Positions 1-7,189 of a stretch of 8,672 nucleotides of DNA are shown piece after piece; positions within the stretch are counted from its first letter, which is position 1; every line of letters begins with the position of its first letter. The DNA lies in the NCBI GenBank assembly GCA_947440715.1, contig CANETI010000090.1, forward strand, positions 1-8,672, in the 5' to 3' direction. Both the position numbers and the translations under genes were made by a program. Under the pieces are notes generated by a model. The model was given only the letters and a program-made list of their open reading frames with translations. It made no database searches and had not been told where the DNA came from. This stretch comes from Planctomycetota bacterium. Lineage in GTDB: Bacteria; Planctomycetota; UBA11346.

Positions 1-336
1 AATACGCAGCTTGATATGACCTGACTCTAAACTGGAAAGTTCCAATAATTCATTGATCATGGATAATAATGCATGGCCATTGCGGTTAATGGCAGCAATA
101 AATTCCGTGTGCTTTTTATTCATCTTACCACCGACTTCGCCGGTGATCAGATCTGAAAAGCCAATAATACTATTAAGAGGCGTGCGCAGGTCATGACTCA
201 ACCGCGCCAAAAATTCGGTCTTCATCTGATCGAGCTCAAGCAAACGCTTACGCTCTAAATCCAACCGCTCATTTTCTGCGAGCAGCTCAACATTGGCCTG
301 GAGCACATCCAGGGTCACTGGGTCAAAGGTGTTCAC
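1..336 (-). CDS. Sensor histidine kinase, N-terminal part (cut by left edge)
   Basis: The first 112 codons of a two-component histidine kinase are visible; the ATP-binding domain and anything after it lie off the left edge. The start is GTG at 336-334. An in-frame TAG lies five codons upstream (351-349), and a Shine-Dalgarno AGAGAGG (350-344) sits 7 nt before the GTG. Residues about 9-38 are a Leu/Glu-rich helix, probably coiled coil (LLAENERLDLERKRLLELDQ). It leads straight into a HisKA dimerisation and phosphoacceptor domain with the H-box FLARLSHDLRTPLNSIIGF, where His48 is the predicted autophosphorylation site. No transmembrane segment or PAS/GAF sensor precedes it, so the protein is probably cytoplasmic. 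It may take its signal from a partner or from a domain beyond the window, for example a receiver domain of a hybrid kinase. Kinase identity is secure from the H-box; substrate and pathway are unknown. Confidence 0.88.
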   Translation of the reverse strand, partial: MNTFDPVTLDVLQANVELLAENERLDLERKRLLELDQMKTEFLARLSHDLRTPLNSIIGFSDLITGEVGGKMNKKHTEFIAAINRNGHALLSMINELLELSSLESGHIKLRI

Positions 337-343
337 GCAATTG

Positions 344-350
344 CCTCTCT
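344..350 (-). promoter_or_regulatory. Ribosome binding site of the histidine kinase gene
   Basis: AGAGAGG on the minus strand lies 7 nt upstream of the GTG at 336. It supports GTG as the start, and no ATG competes with it nearby. Confidence 0.6.
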
Positions 351-380
351 ACCGGTGACCACCAAAATGATGGTCGTGGC

Positions 381-410
381 AGTGTACCCTACAAATTCGA
401 CGAAGCGCAA
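381..410 (-). promoter_or_regulatory. Candidate sigma-70-type promoter for the histidine kinase
   Basis: On the minus strand a TTGCGC (-35, 410-405) and a TACACT (-10, 386-381) are separated by 18 bp. They lie about 45-75 nt before the kinase GTG. The -10 differs from TATAAT at two positions and the -35 keeps the TTG. Placement in the 225-nt spacer just ahead of the kinase fits a separate transcription unit. This is a match by eye only. Confidence 0.4.
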
Positions 411-498
411 GTCACAATGGCATCGCTTCTTGGCGGCCTAGGTGAAACGTTTGCTTCATTAGACTTGTTTTAATCGACGTAATTGGAGCAAAGACCGT

Positions 499-529
499 GT
501 CATAAGCCGTTTCGGACCAAGGCCATGAC
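499..529 (-). terminator. Imperfect stem-loop after the gpmI operon, possible weak terminator
   Basis: In minus-strand RNA the arms GUCAUGGCC and GGCUUAUGAC can form about nine pairs, two of them G-U, with one bulged base and a 12-nt loop. It starts 33 nt after the stop of the small exported protein. The two G-U pairs would be C-A mismatches on the plus strand, so the fold favours minus-strand RNA. There is no proper U-tract, so if it ends transcription it is weak or Rho-assisted. The rest of 337-561 holds only the kinase promoter and ribosome binding site; no small gene is visible there. Confidence 0.25.
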
Positions 530-561
530 CCATCCAGGCGTAAACTGATAAGGCTCGTAAG

Positions 562-1104
562 TTACTCGCGGAACGCGGTGTCTAAAGTGGCGGAAGCTTT
601 GTCTTTAACTTTTACGGATTTAGCCGTTCCGCCCCAACCGAACTCCACGATTTCATTATTATCATTATAAATGAGGTAGCGAGAAACCTTACCGTTTACG
701 GTTTCTTCTACCTTTTTACCGGTTCGCTTTAACTGCGCTTTGCCAGTGACTTCGTTTTTTCCTTCATTGATTTGCTGGTATTCTAAAGTTGCGCCATCTT
801 TGATCTCTTTGGCTAAAAGCGTTAAGGCGCATGTGGGATATGAATTTTCCGGAAACTTCGTTATTTCCACCCAATCGCTGTCGTCATATTTAAACGAAAC
901 CATTTTATTATCGACTAGTTTAACCCAAAACTCACTTTGAACTTGATTACCCTGCATCACCAGCAACGCATTTTGATAATAAATACCACCCTTGATTTCG
1001 GTTTCATAATAACCGACTTTTTTTTCATCAATGATAAATGAGTAATAATCCATAGCGTTTATCTGAAATAAAAGGCTTACGATTGTGAGCAGTATTATTT
1101 TCAT
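562..1104 (-). CDS. Small exported protein of unknown function
   Basis: A 180-aa protein I do not recognise by name. Residues 1-17 (MKIILLTIVSLLFQINA) look like a Sec signal peptide with a short basic start, a hydrophobic core and an Ala cleavage site; there is no lipobox cysteine. The mature part is rich in alternating polar and aromatic strands (YYSFIIDEKKVGYYETEI, then WVKLVDNKMVSFKYDD), which suggests a small beta-sheet periplasmic protein. A 'strand, charged turn, xVGYYE, strand' pattern near the start recalls the N-terminal region of some exported transglutaminase-like proteins, but no Cys-His-Asp catalytic core is present. It begins 10 nt after the gpmI stop, so it is probably cotranscribed. 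No clear Shine-Dalgarno precedes the ATG, so translation may be coupled to gpmI. The signal peptide supports this first ATG over the Met at residue 18. It appears more AT-rich than gpmI. Export is fairly likely; function is unknown. Confidence 0.75.
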   Translation of the reverse strand: MKIILLTIVSLLFQINAMDYYSFIIDEKKVGYYETEIKGGIYYQNALLVMQGNQVQSEFWVKLVDNKMVSFKYDDSDWVEITKFPENSYPTCALTLLAKEIKDGATLEYQQINEGKNEVTGKAQLKRTGKKVEETVNGKVSRYLIYNDNNEIVEFGWGGTAKSVKVKDKASATLDTAFRE

Positions 1105-1114
1105 ACGGCTATTA

Positions 1115-2752
1115 TTAACTCGGGATCAAAAAGCTTGGGGCATAGGCTTCTGGCGGTTTATAGCCCATGAGGAACAGCGCCGTAGCCGCCATGTTGGCTA
1201 GACCGGGTTTCGCTAAACTGGCGTCTAATCGGTACTCACCAGTAAAGCGCGGGTCATAGATGATTGCTGGCACTTGGTTGAGCGTGTGGCTGGTCTTGGA
1301 CTTCGGACGACTGTTCTCCATTTTCACTCCGCCTTTTTTATCCATTTCGAACATTTCGTCGGCGTTGCCGTGGTCCGCAGTGATAATGGCAATCCCGTCG
1401 AGCGCTTTGATCACTGGCAGCAAGCGCGCCAGTTGCAGATCCACCGTCTCCACCGCCATGCGCGTGGCATCAAAATGACCGGTGTGACCAACCATATCGC
1501 CATTGGCGTAATTCAGACGAGCAAAGCCATAAGGCTTCGCTTTGAGTTCTGCGATTACCGCATCGGTAATTTCGGCGGCTTTCATCCACGGACGCTCATC
1601 AAACGACACACGGTCCGAAGGCACTTCGATATACGTTTCTTGCGCTTTATCTAAATAACCGCTGCGATTGCCGTTCCAAAAATACGTCACATGACCGAAT
1701 TTTTGTGTCTCACTACAAGCCAATTGGCGCACGCCACTAGCAACTAAATATTCGCCAAGCGTGTGATCAATGAGTGGTGGTTCGACTAAAATACGCGGCG
1801 GCAAATTGGTATCGCCGTCATACGTCATCATTCCAGCGTAACAAATATTTGGTTTACGAACGCGCTCAAAGGGTACGTCGCCAATAAAGGCTTTGCTGAT
1901 TTCAACCGAACGATCACCGCGGAAATTCACAAACACCACCGAATCGCCATCGTGAATCGGCGCAAATGGTTTGCCGTCGCGAGCGATAATAAAGCCAGGT
2001 AGATTTTGATCGGTAATACCCGGCGTTTCAGCACGGAAAGCTTTCACCGCGGCACTGGCTGAGGGAAATTGGCGGCCTTCACCCAGGGCGTGAACATGCC
2101 AACCGCGTTCCACCATGGACCAATCCGCATCGTAACGATCCATGGTGATAAACATACGTCCACCACCAGAGGCGATGCTGTAATTCGGATCCACGGAGGT
2201 CAACCACGCTTCAAATGGTTCGGTATAATCCAGCGCGGACGTTTCGCCAACATCGCGACCATCGATTAATGCATGTACGGCTAATTTACCAACACCGCGT
2301 TTTTTTGCGTCCGTAATCAATACTTTAATGTGATTAATATGACTGTGAACATTTCCGTCCGACAGCAATCCGATCAGATGCAGCGTCGATTTTTTACTCA
2401 ACGCATTACTAACAATTTCCTGCCAGCCTTTTCCTTTAAATAGAGCGCCGGTATCAATGGCATTTTGCACCAATTTTGCACCTTGGTCAAAAACACGACC
2501 CGCGCCTAACGCGTTGTGTCCCACTTCCGAATTTCCCATATCCGCATCGGATGGCATGCCCACCGCCACACCGTGTGCATTCAGGCGTGTCCATACGTTT
2601 GAGGCCATCAAATTATCTAACGTTGGTTTGCTTGCCGCTTTCACCGCATTGCCCGCGTAGTCCGGCCCTAAGCCAACACCGTCCATCACCACAACCACCA
2701 CTGGACCGGTACGTTTGCCGTGAAATGCGGTCTTAGTCAAAGCCTTGCTCAT
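1115..2752 (-). CDS. gpmI: 2,3-bisphosphoglycerate-independent phosphoglycerate mutase
   Basis: Cytoplasmic glycolytic and gluconeogenic enzyme that interconverts 3- and 2-phosphoglycerate through a phosphoserine intermediate with bound Mn2+. It is a 545-aa member of the alkaline phosphatase superfamily. Visible active-site parts are Asp24 (VVVMDGVGLG), the phosphorylated Ser75 (MGNSEVGH), the transferase-domain loop SDGNVHSH (131-138), IDGRD (163-167), NFRGDRSVEIS (276-286), Lys351 (KFGHVTYFWNG), Asp419 and His423 (NGDMVGHTGH), Asp460-His461 (TADHGNADE) and His489 (KTSHT). All metal- and phosphate-binding residues expected for the family are present, so it should be active. It is about 30 residues longer than the usual 510-515 aa, with a short N-terminal extension and a longer Lys/Ser-rich loop around 470-487. 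The ATG is supported by GGAG 6 nt upstream (2762-2759). A secreted protein of unknown function follows after 10 nt. Confidence 0.97.
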   Translation of the reverse strand: MSKALTKTAFHGKRTGPVVVVVMDGVGLGPDYAGNAVKAASKPTLDNLMASNVWTRLNAHGVAVGMPSDADMGNSEVGHNALGAGRVFDQGAKLVQNAIDTGALFKGKGWQEIVSNALSKKSTLHLIGLLSDGNVHSHINHIKVLITDAKKRGVGKLAVHALIDGRDVGETSALDYTEPFEAWLTSVDPNYSIASGGGRMFITMDRYDADWSMVERGWHVHALGEGRQFPSASAAVKAFRAETPGITDQNLPGFIIARDGKPFAPIHDGDSVVFVNFRGDRSVEISKAFIGDVPFERVRKPNICYAGMMTYDGDTNLPPRILVEPPLIDHTLGEYLVASGVRQLACSETQKFGHVTYFWNGNRSGYLDKAQETYIEVPSDRVSFDERPWMKAAEITDAVIAELKAKPYGFARLNYANGDMVGHTGHFDATRMAVETVDLQLARLLPVIKALDGIAIITADHGNADEMFEMDKKGGVKMENSRPKSKTSHTLNQVPAIIYDPRFTGEYRLDASLAKPGLANMAATALFLMGYKPPEAYAPSFLIPS

Positions 2753-2880
2753 GAATTGCTCCGTTTGCTGGGGAGGTCGGAGCTTAGGAATTTGTCTGAC
2801 GATGCTAGTAGCTTCAAGCTGCAGCAGCCATTTTGTTCCTTATCGGCCCAAACGCAGTTCCACTTGCTGGGGTTAACGCA
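2753..2880 (-). promoter_or_regulatory. Upstream region of gpmI
   Basis: This 128-nt stretch between the pilC terminator and the gpmI ATG must hold the gpmI promoter if the terminator works. It carries CGGAG as the gpmI Shine-Dalgarno. A 9-bp direct repeat TTGCTGGGG (plus strand, 2765-2773 and 2864-2872) brackets most of it. A TTGAAG about 60 nt upstream of the ATG on the minus strand could be a -35, but no good -10 lies at the right distance. No convincing core promoter or operator was found. Confidence 0.3.
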
Positions 2881-2914
2881 GAAAGCCGTAACAGCATTTG
2901 CTGTTACGGCTTTC
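2881..2914 (-). terminator. Strong stem-loop terminator after pilC
   Basis: A perfect 15-bp inverted repeat, GAAAGCCGTAACAGC (2881-2895) and its exact complement (2900-2914), with a 4-nt loop. It starts 34 nt after the pilC stop. The A-rich foot on one side and the CUUUC on the other place the short U-run inside the stem, as in many intrinsic terminators; only a brief T-rich tail follows. The symmetry means it could work in both directions, but no gene converges from the left. It separates the pilus cluster from gpmI. Confidence 0.8.
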
Positions 2915-2948
2915 ATACTCGCCACTCTCGGCTTTTGAGCAATTGCGC

Positions 2949-4199
2949 TTAGACTTGTTGTCCAAGTGATTCGATCAATTTGATCAACGGCATGAACAAC
3001 GCGATAACAATAAAGCCGACCGCGCCACCCATGAACACAATCAAGATTGGTTCAAGCAAGGACATCATCGCAGCAACGGCAGAGTCAACTTCTTCGTCAT
3101 AGTTATCAGCGATTTTAATCAGCATCTTATCCAACTCGCCGGTTTCTTCACCGACTTTGATCATGTTGACGACGATGTCGTCAAACACACCCGAACGGCG
3201 CAACGGTTCATTAATCGATTCACCTTCTTTTACCGAGTCACGTACGGCCTGAATGGCGTTTCGCACTACGATATTCGGGGTTGCCGATTTGGTAATGTCG
3301 AGCGCATCCAAAAAGCCGACACCCGAAGTCACCAACGTTCCAAGCGTACGAGTAAAACGCGCGACCGAACTTTTCTTAATAATATTCCCGAAGACTGGCG
3401 TCTTCATCATGATGCGATCCACAATATTTCCGCCTTTTTCGGTACCGCGAATAACTTTAACAAAAATGATAAAACCAATAATCGCAACCAATAAAGACAA
3501 GCCCCACCACGATCCAATAAAATTACTAAAATCAATCAAAGCGACGGTAACGCCAGGTAATTGCACGCCGAGTTCTAAGAAGATCTTTTCAAATTTTGGC
3601 ACGATGAAAATCATGATGAAGGTCAAAATCGCCGACGCGATGGTCATAACCGCTGCCGGGTAAACTAACGCACCAATAACCTTTTTCTTTAAGCGTTCGG
3701 CTTTTTCCCGGAATTCCGCCAAGCGGCGCAAAATCACATCAAGCGCACCGGCAGTTTCGCCGGCTCTCACTAAATTGGTATAGAGCTTGTCCCAAATTTT
3801 TGGATGACGCGACATTGCCTCCGACAACATGGTACCGCTTTGAACGTCTTCGGTCACGGTGCCCAGCGAACCTTTGAATTTACCGGGACGCTGCATGTCG
3901 GTTAGAATTTGCAGCGATTGCACGATCGGCAGACCTGCGTCCTGCAAGGTCGACAGCTGACGTGTAAAGAGCGTCACGACTTTGGGTTTTATCCGACCAA
4001 ATCCACCACCGCCGCCACTACTTTTAGCGGCCGCCGCTCCGGCTTTACCACTCTTGGCTTTCGCCTCTTTCACTTCGATGGGTAACATGCCCTGCCGCTT
4101 AATAGAGGCGATCGCCTCCATTTGCGAAGCGGCCTCGATGGTGTCCGAGACCTCTTTGTTAGAGCGTTTGTCGTGGGCTTTGTATTGGAAAACCGGCAT
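2949..4199 (-). CDS. pilC: Type IV pilus inner-membrane platform protein PilC
   Basis: A polytopic inner-membrane protein of the GspF/PilC family that forms the platform on which the PilB and PilT motors act to add or remove pilins. The 416 aa match the family's usual size of about 400. The N-terminus (MPVFQYKAHDKRSNKEVSDTI, then SIKRQGMLPIEV) is the typical PilC/GspF cytoplasmic cap. A Gly-rich linker (SSGGGGGFG, 60-68) is followed by the first GspF domain (about 72-200, RQLSTLQDAGLPIVQSLQIL and RAGETAGALD). The second, homologous domain covers about 277-400 (ARFTRTLGTLVTSGVGFLDAL and KVGEETGELD). Three hydrophobic membrane segments lie near 176-200, 228-250 and 382-406. The ATG has GGAG 6 nt upstream (4209-4206). 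The gene follows pilB by 30 nt and ends at a strong terminator, making it the last gene of the unit. GspF of a type II secretion system is the alternative, but pilT next door favours PilC. Confidence 0.95.
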   Translation of the reverse strand: MPVFQYKAHDKRSNKEVSDTIEAASQMEAIASIKRQGMLPIEVKEAKAKSGKAGAAAAKSSGGGGGFGRIKPKVVTLFTRQLSTLQDAGLPIVQSLQILTDMQRPGKFKGSLGTVTEDVQSGTMLSEAMSRHPKIWDKLYTNLVRAGETAGALDVILRRLAEFREKAERLKKKVIGALVYPAAVMTIASAILTFIMIFIVPKFEKIFLELGVQLPGVTVALIDFSNFIGSWWGLSLLVAIIGFIIFVKVIRGTEKGGNIVDRIMMKTPVFGNIIKKSSVARFTRTLGTLVTSGVGFLDALDITKSATPNIVVRNAIQAVRDSVKEGESINEPLRRSGVFDDIVVNMIKVGEETGELDKMLIKIADNYDEEVDSAVAAMMSLLEPILIVFMGGAVGFIVIALFMPLIKLIESLGQQV

Positions 4200-4229
4200 G
4201 GCCAGCTCCGAAGTAGCGGGTGAGAAACG

Positions 4230-5990
4230 TTAATCTTCTGAAGCGAGGGTTTCGCGCATGACTTCCTCGATAGTCGTAAGGCCTGCGTAGATCTTTTGGA
4301 TCCCCGCATCACGCAAGGTACGCATGCCCGATCGTTGAGCCGACATGCGAATCTGTGCTGCCGATGCGCGACCGAGCATCAGCTCACGGATACTATCGTT
4401 GATGTCTAGCATTTCATGAATGGCTGTACGTCCACGATACCCTGTATTTTTACAATTATCACAGCCTTTTCCGTAGAAGAAACGTTGAGACTCGGCATCG
4501 CTTGTTTTGATACCAAGCGAGATCAATTCTTCGTCACTTGGCTGGTATGGCGCCTTACATTTGGTGCAAATAGTGCGCACCAAGCGTTGGGCGATAATGG
4601 TTTCTAATGTTGCGGTCAGCAAGAACGGTTCGAGACCCATATCGAGCAAACGCGTAATCGCCGTTGGTGCGTCATTGGTATGCAAGGTGGTGAAAACTAA
4701 ATGACCAGTCAGCGATGCTTCGATGGCAATTTTCGCCGTCTCTTGGTCACGCACCTCGCCGACGAGTAAGATATCTGGGTCCTGACGCAAAATGGCGCGC
4801 AAACAATTAGAGAAACTACGTCCAACGGCATCGTCTACCGGAACTTGGATTAAGCCTTTGATTTCGTATTCGACCGGGTCTTCGGTGGTGATGATCTTCA
4901 CCGAATCGTCGTTTACCGCCGACAACGCCGCGTACAGCGTGGTGGTTTTGCCCGAACCGGTCGGACCCGTTACAATTACAATGCCATTCGGTTCTTCGAT
5001 GACTTGTTTAAATTGCGCTAAGAGGTCGTCATTAAAGCCGACCTTATCAAGATCGAGGCTCACGACGGAGCGGTCCAAAATACGAATAACGACTGATTCA
5101 CCGAACATCGTCGGCAAACAACTAACACGTAAATCGACTTCTTTGTCGCCAATACGGACAGGGATTTTACCGTCTTGCGGCAAACGTCGTTCGGAAATGT
5201 CGAGGTGCGACATAACTTTAATACGCGCGACCAACGCTGGAGCCAATGTTTTGGGCACCGGCAACATTTCATAAAGCACGCCGTCAATACGATTGCGCAC
5301 TCGGAACACGTCTTCGAACGGTTCAAAATGAATGTCGGACGCCATCCCTTTCACAGCGGTTAATAAAATTAAATTAAGCAGCTTACGAACTGGTGCAGAT
5401 TCAGCGGCAGAGGCAGCGTCACTGGTGTCGATATTTTTTAGGGCTTCGGCATCAATAGAGAACGTTTCTTGGCCACCAACGCCAATGTGGGATTCTTCTT
5501 CTTCGCCAATGTTTTGCAGCAATTTATCGACTGCTGCGCGCTGATTTTCTCGCTCCATCGAATAGTACTGAGCCAACGCTTCAGTAATTGATGAGTCGCT
5601 GGTTAACGCTGGACGAACTTGTGACACGCCCAACATAAATTTCAAATCATCAAGCGCCGCTAAATTGTCAGGGTCAGAAGTCGCAACGATTAACGCTTTG
5701 TCTTCCATGCGCACCGGAATAATGCGGTATGAATTAGCGACATTCGTCGGCACTTTGTCGATCAATCCCTGCGGCAACACAATTCCATTGAGCTGTACCG
5801 TTTCGAGACCTAATAATTGTCCACAGGCATAAATCACCACTTGTTCAGGAATGCCCGATTTGACACAGGCCTGAATAATATCCATGCCATTTTTCTTATG
5901 GTCATTATAAATATTTTGCGCCGTTGGTTGATCCACTTCCTCCATTTTATGAAGGGATTTCAACAGTGCTTTAGCGTCGACGCGGATCAC
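4230..5990 (-). CDS. pilB: Type IV pilus assembly (extension) ATPase PilB
   Basis: A cytoplasmic hexameric ATPase of the GspE/PilB family that powers pilus polymerisation through PilC. I place the start at GTG 5990 (586 aa) because TGAGGG (6003-5998) sits exactly 7 nt before it. The upstream in-frame TTG at 6014 would give 594 aa but has no Shine-Dalgarno. Order of parts: a GspE N-terminal domain (about 35-140, with IIQACVKSGIPEQVV), an acidic linker (EEEESH), then the N2 and ATPase core from about 200. The core shows Walker A GPTGSGKT (342-349, Lys348), the Asp box IITTEDPVEYEI, Walker B DILLVGEVRD (406-415, Glu412) and the His box GHLVFTTLHTNDA (429-441). Two Cys pairs, CTKC (475/478) and CDNC (510/513), form the zinc-binding site usual in PilB and GspE. 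All catalytic motifs are intact. It lies 46 nt after pilT and 30 nt before pilC. Confidence 0.95.
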   Translation of the reverse strand: MIRVDAKALLKSLHKMEEVDQPTAQNIYNDHKKNGMDIIQACVKSGIPEQVVIYACGQLLGLETVQLNGIVLPQGLIDKVPTNVANSYRIIPVRMEDKALIVATSDPDNLAALDDLKFMLGVSQVRPALTSDSSITEALAQYYSMERENQRAAVDKLLQNIGEEEESHIGVGGQETFSIDAEALKNIDTSDAASAAESAPVRKLLNLILLTAVKGMASDIHFEPFEDVFRVRNRIDGVLYEMLPVPKTLAPALVARIKVMSHLDISERRLPQDGKIPVRIGDKEVDLRVSCLPTMFGESVVIRILDRSVVSLDLDKVGFNDDLLAQFKQVIEEPNGIVIVTGPTGSGKTTTLYAALSAVNDDSVKIITTEDPVEYEIKGLIQVPVDDAVGRSFSNCLRAILRQDPDILLVGEVRDQETAKIAIEASLTGHLVFTTLHTNDAPTAITRLLDMGLEPFLLTATLETIIAQRLVRTICTKCKAPYQPSDEELISLGIKTSDAESQRFFYGKGCDNCKNTGYRGRTAIHEMLDINDSIRELMLGRASAAQIRMSAQRSGMRTLRDAGIQKIYAGLTTIEEVMRETLASED

Positions 5991-5997
5991 AGGCAGG

Positions 5998-6003
5998 CCC
6001 TCA
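5998..6003 (-). promoter_or_regulatory. Ribosome binding site that sets the pilB start
   Basis: TGAGGG on the minus strand lies 7 nt before the GTG at 5990. A longest-ORF call would begin upstream at TTG 6014, which lacks any Shine-Dalgarno, and an in-frame TAA stands two codons before that TTG. This site therefore argues for the GTG start. Confidence 0.6.
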
Positions 6004-6036
6004 CCAACGAGCAAAGATTAATGAAAGACACATCGC

Positions 6037-7128
6037 TCATGATGCCGTTGCCTCGTTAACCGCGCCGCCTTCGGCCACCTTACGTTGCAAATAGCCTTGA
6101 TCTTTTGAGTAGCCCATCATTTGTTCGAAATCGACGGTGCCATTCTTGTACAACTTATAGAGCCAGTCATCGAGCAGAATCATGCCCTGATTGGCACTGG
6201 TTTGGATGGTCGAGTCGATACGGAAACTCTTGTTCTCGCGAATCAAATTCGAAATAGCTGGATTCATGATCATGATTTCGAACGCAGCGGCACGCCCTTT
6301 ACCATCGGCCTTTGGCACCAGCGCTTGCGAAATAACCGCGATCAAATTACCCGCCAACTGCGTACGAACCATTTCCTGCTGATCGGTTGGGAACACGTCG
6401 ATAATACGGTCGACCGTACGGCCAGCGCCAGTGGTATGCAGAGTGCCGAATACCAAGTGGCCGGTTTCAGCCGCCGAAATAGCCGCGCTAATGGTGGCCA
6501 AGTCACGCATTTCACCTACCAGAATGACATCCGGATCTTCGCGCAGTGCGCGCCGTAAACCATCTTCGAACGACGGTACGTCGATATGTAACTCACGCTG
6601 ATTGACGACTGATTTTTTATGCTCGTGGAAATATTCGATCGGATCTTCAATGGTGATGATGTGCATCTCTTCTTCAGTATTAATGAAGTCGATCATCGTC
6701 GCGAGCGTCGTTGATTTACCTGAACCGGTTGGACCAGTGACTAAAATTAATCCGCGTGGACGCGTCAGCAAATCTTTGACGTGTTGCGGAAGACCAATTT
6801 GTTCGAAGGTTAATATCTTTGACGGAATCAAGCGCAGCACCATGGCGACGCGGCCTTTTTGCTTAAATACGTTGACGCGGAAACGCGCCTTATCCAAATA
6901 ACCGATTGCGTAGTCAGTTGAACCAGCTTCAGCAATTTCTGCCTGACCACGTTCGCTGGTAATTTGTTTCATTAACATCGCGGTATCATCCGCAGTCAGC
7001 AGCGGCGATTTTAAACTCTTTATCGCACCGTGAATACGAAAACTTGGCGGTCGGCCAACGGTGATGTGAATATCGGAAGCCCCTTGCTGTAAGCAGACTT
7101 CCAGCAATTGATTCATGTCGTAACTCAT
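6037..7128 (-). CDS. pilT: Type IV pilus retraction ATPase PilT
   Basis: A cytoplasmic hexameric ATPase that drives pilus depolymerisation, needed for twitching motility and DNA uptake in studied bacteria. The 363 aa are normal for PilT. The N-terminal PAS-like domain begins MNQLLEVCLQQGASDIHITVGRPPSFRIHG, the usual PilT opening. The core has Walker A GPTGSGKS (132-139), the Asp box IITIEDPIEY (157-166), Walker B VILVGEMRD (201-209, Glu206) and the His box GHLVFGTLHTTGA (223-235). The PilT signature usually written AIRNLIRE reads AISNLIRE here (291-298), with Ser for the first Arg. The tail after 303 (RIDSTIQTSANQGMILLDDWL) is of a type I associate with non-gammaproteobacterial PilT. The ATG has TAGGA only 4 nt upstream; the next Met (residue 5) would be too far. 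PilU is the alternative, but size and signature favour PilT. First gene of the pilT-pilB-pilC cluster, behind a structured leader. Confidence 0.95.
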   Translation of the reverse strand: MSYDMNQLLEVCLQQGASDIHITVGRPPSFRIHGAIKSLKSPLLTADDTAMLMKQITSERGQAEIAEAGSTDYAIGYLDKARFRVNVFKQKGRVAMVLRLIPSKILTFEQIGLPQHVKDLLTRPRGLILVTGPTGSGKSTTLATMIDFINTEEEMHIITIEDPIEYFHEHKKSVVNQRELHIDVPSFEDGLRRALREDPDVILVGEMRDLATISAAISAAETGHLVFGTLHTTGAGRTVDRIIDVFPTDQQEMVRTQLAGNLIAVISQALVPKADGKGRAAAFEIMIMNPAISNLIRENKSFRIDSTIQTSANQGMILLDDWLYKLYKNGTVDFEQMMGYSKDQGYLQRKVAEGGAVNEATAS

Positions 7129-7189
7129 AAGATCCTACCGGACCCTCATCATGGTCGTGAGAGAGAAGCGGCAAACCTGGCGGACTCGG

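Noticed and set aside
367..441. A 24-codon plus-strand frame in the spacer before the kinase
   Set aside because: Very short, with no ribosome binding site, and it overlaps the likely kinase promoter.
1274..1654. A 126-codon plus-strand frame antisense to gpmI
   Set aside because: It is rich in His and Arg with no domain pattern and lies opposite the conserved catalytic region of gpmI.
2840..2880. A sigma-54-like TGGAAC-N5-TTGGG upstream of gpmI on the minus strand
   Set aside because: The -12 element lacks the GC dinucleotide and gpmI is not expected to use sigma-54; the match is too poor.
4792..5274. A 160-codon plus-strand frame antisense to pilB
   Set aside because: It is a shadow of the conserved PilB ATPase core; several similar antisense frames occur over pilT, pilC and gpmI, as expected from codon bias.
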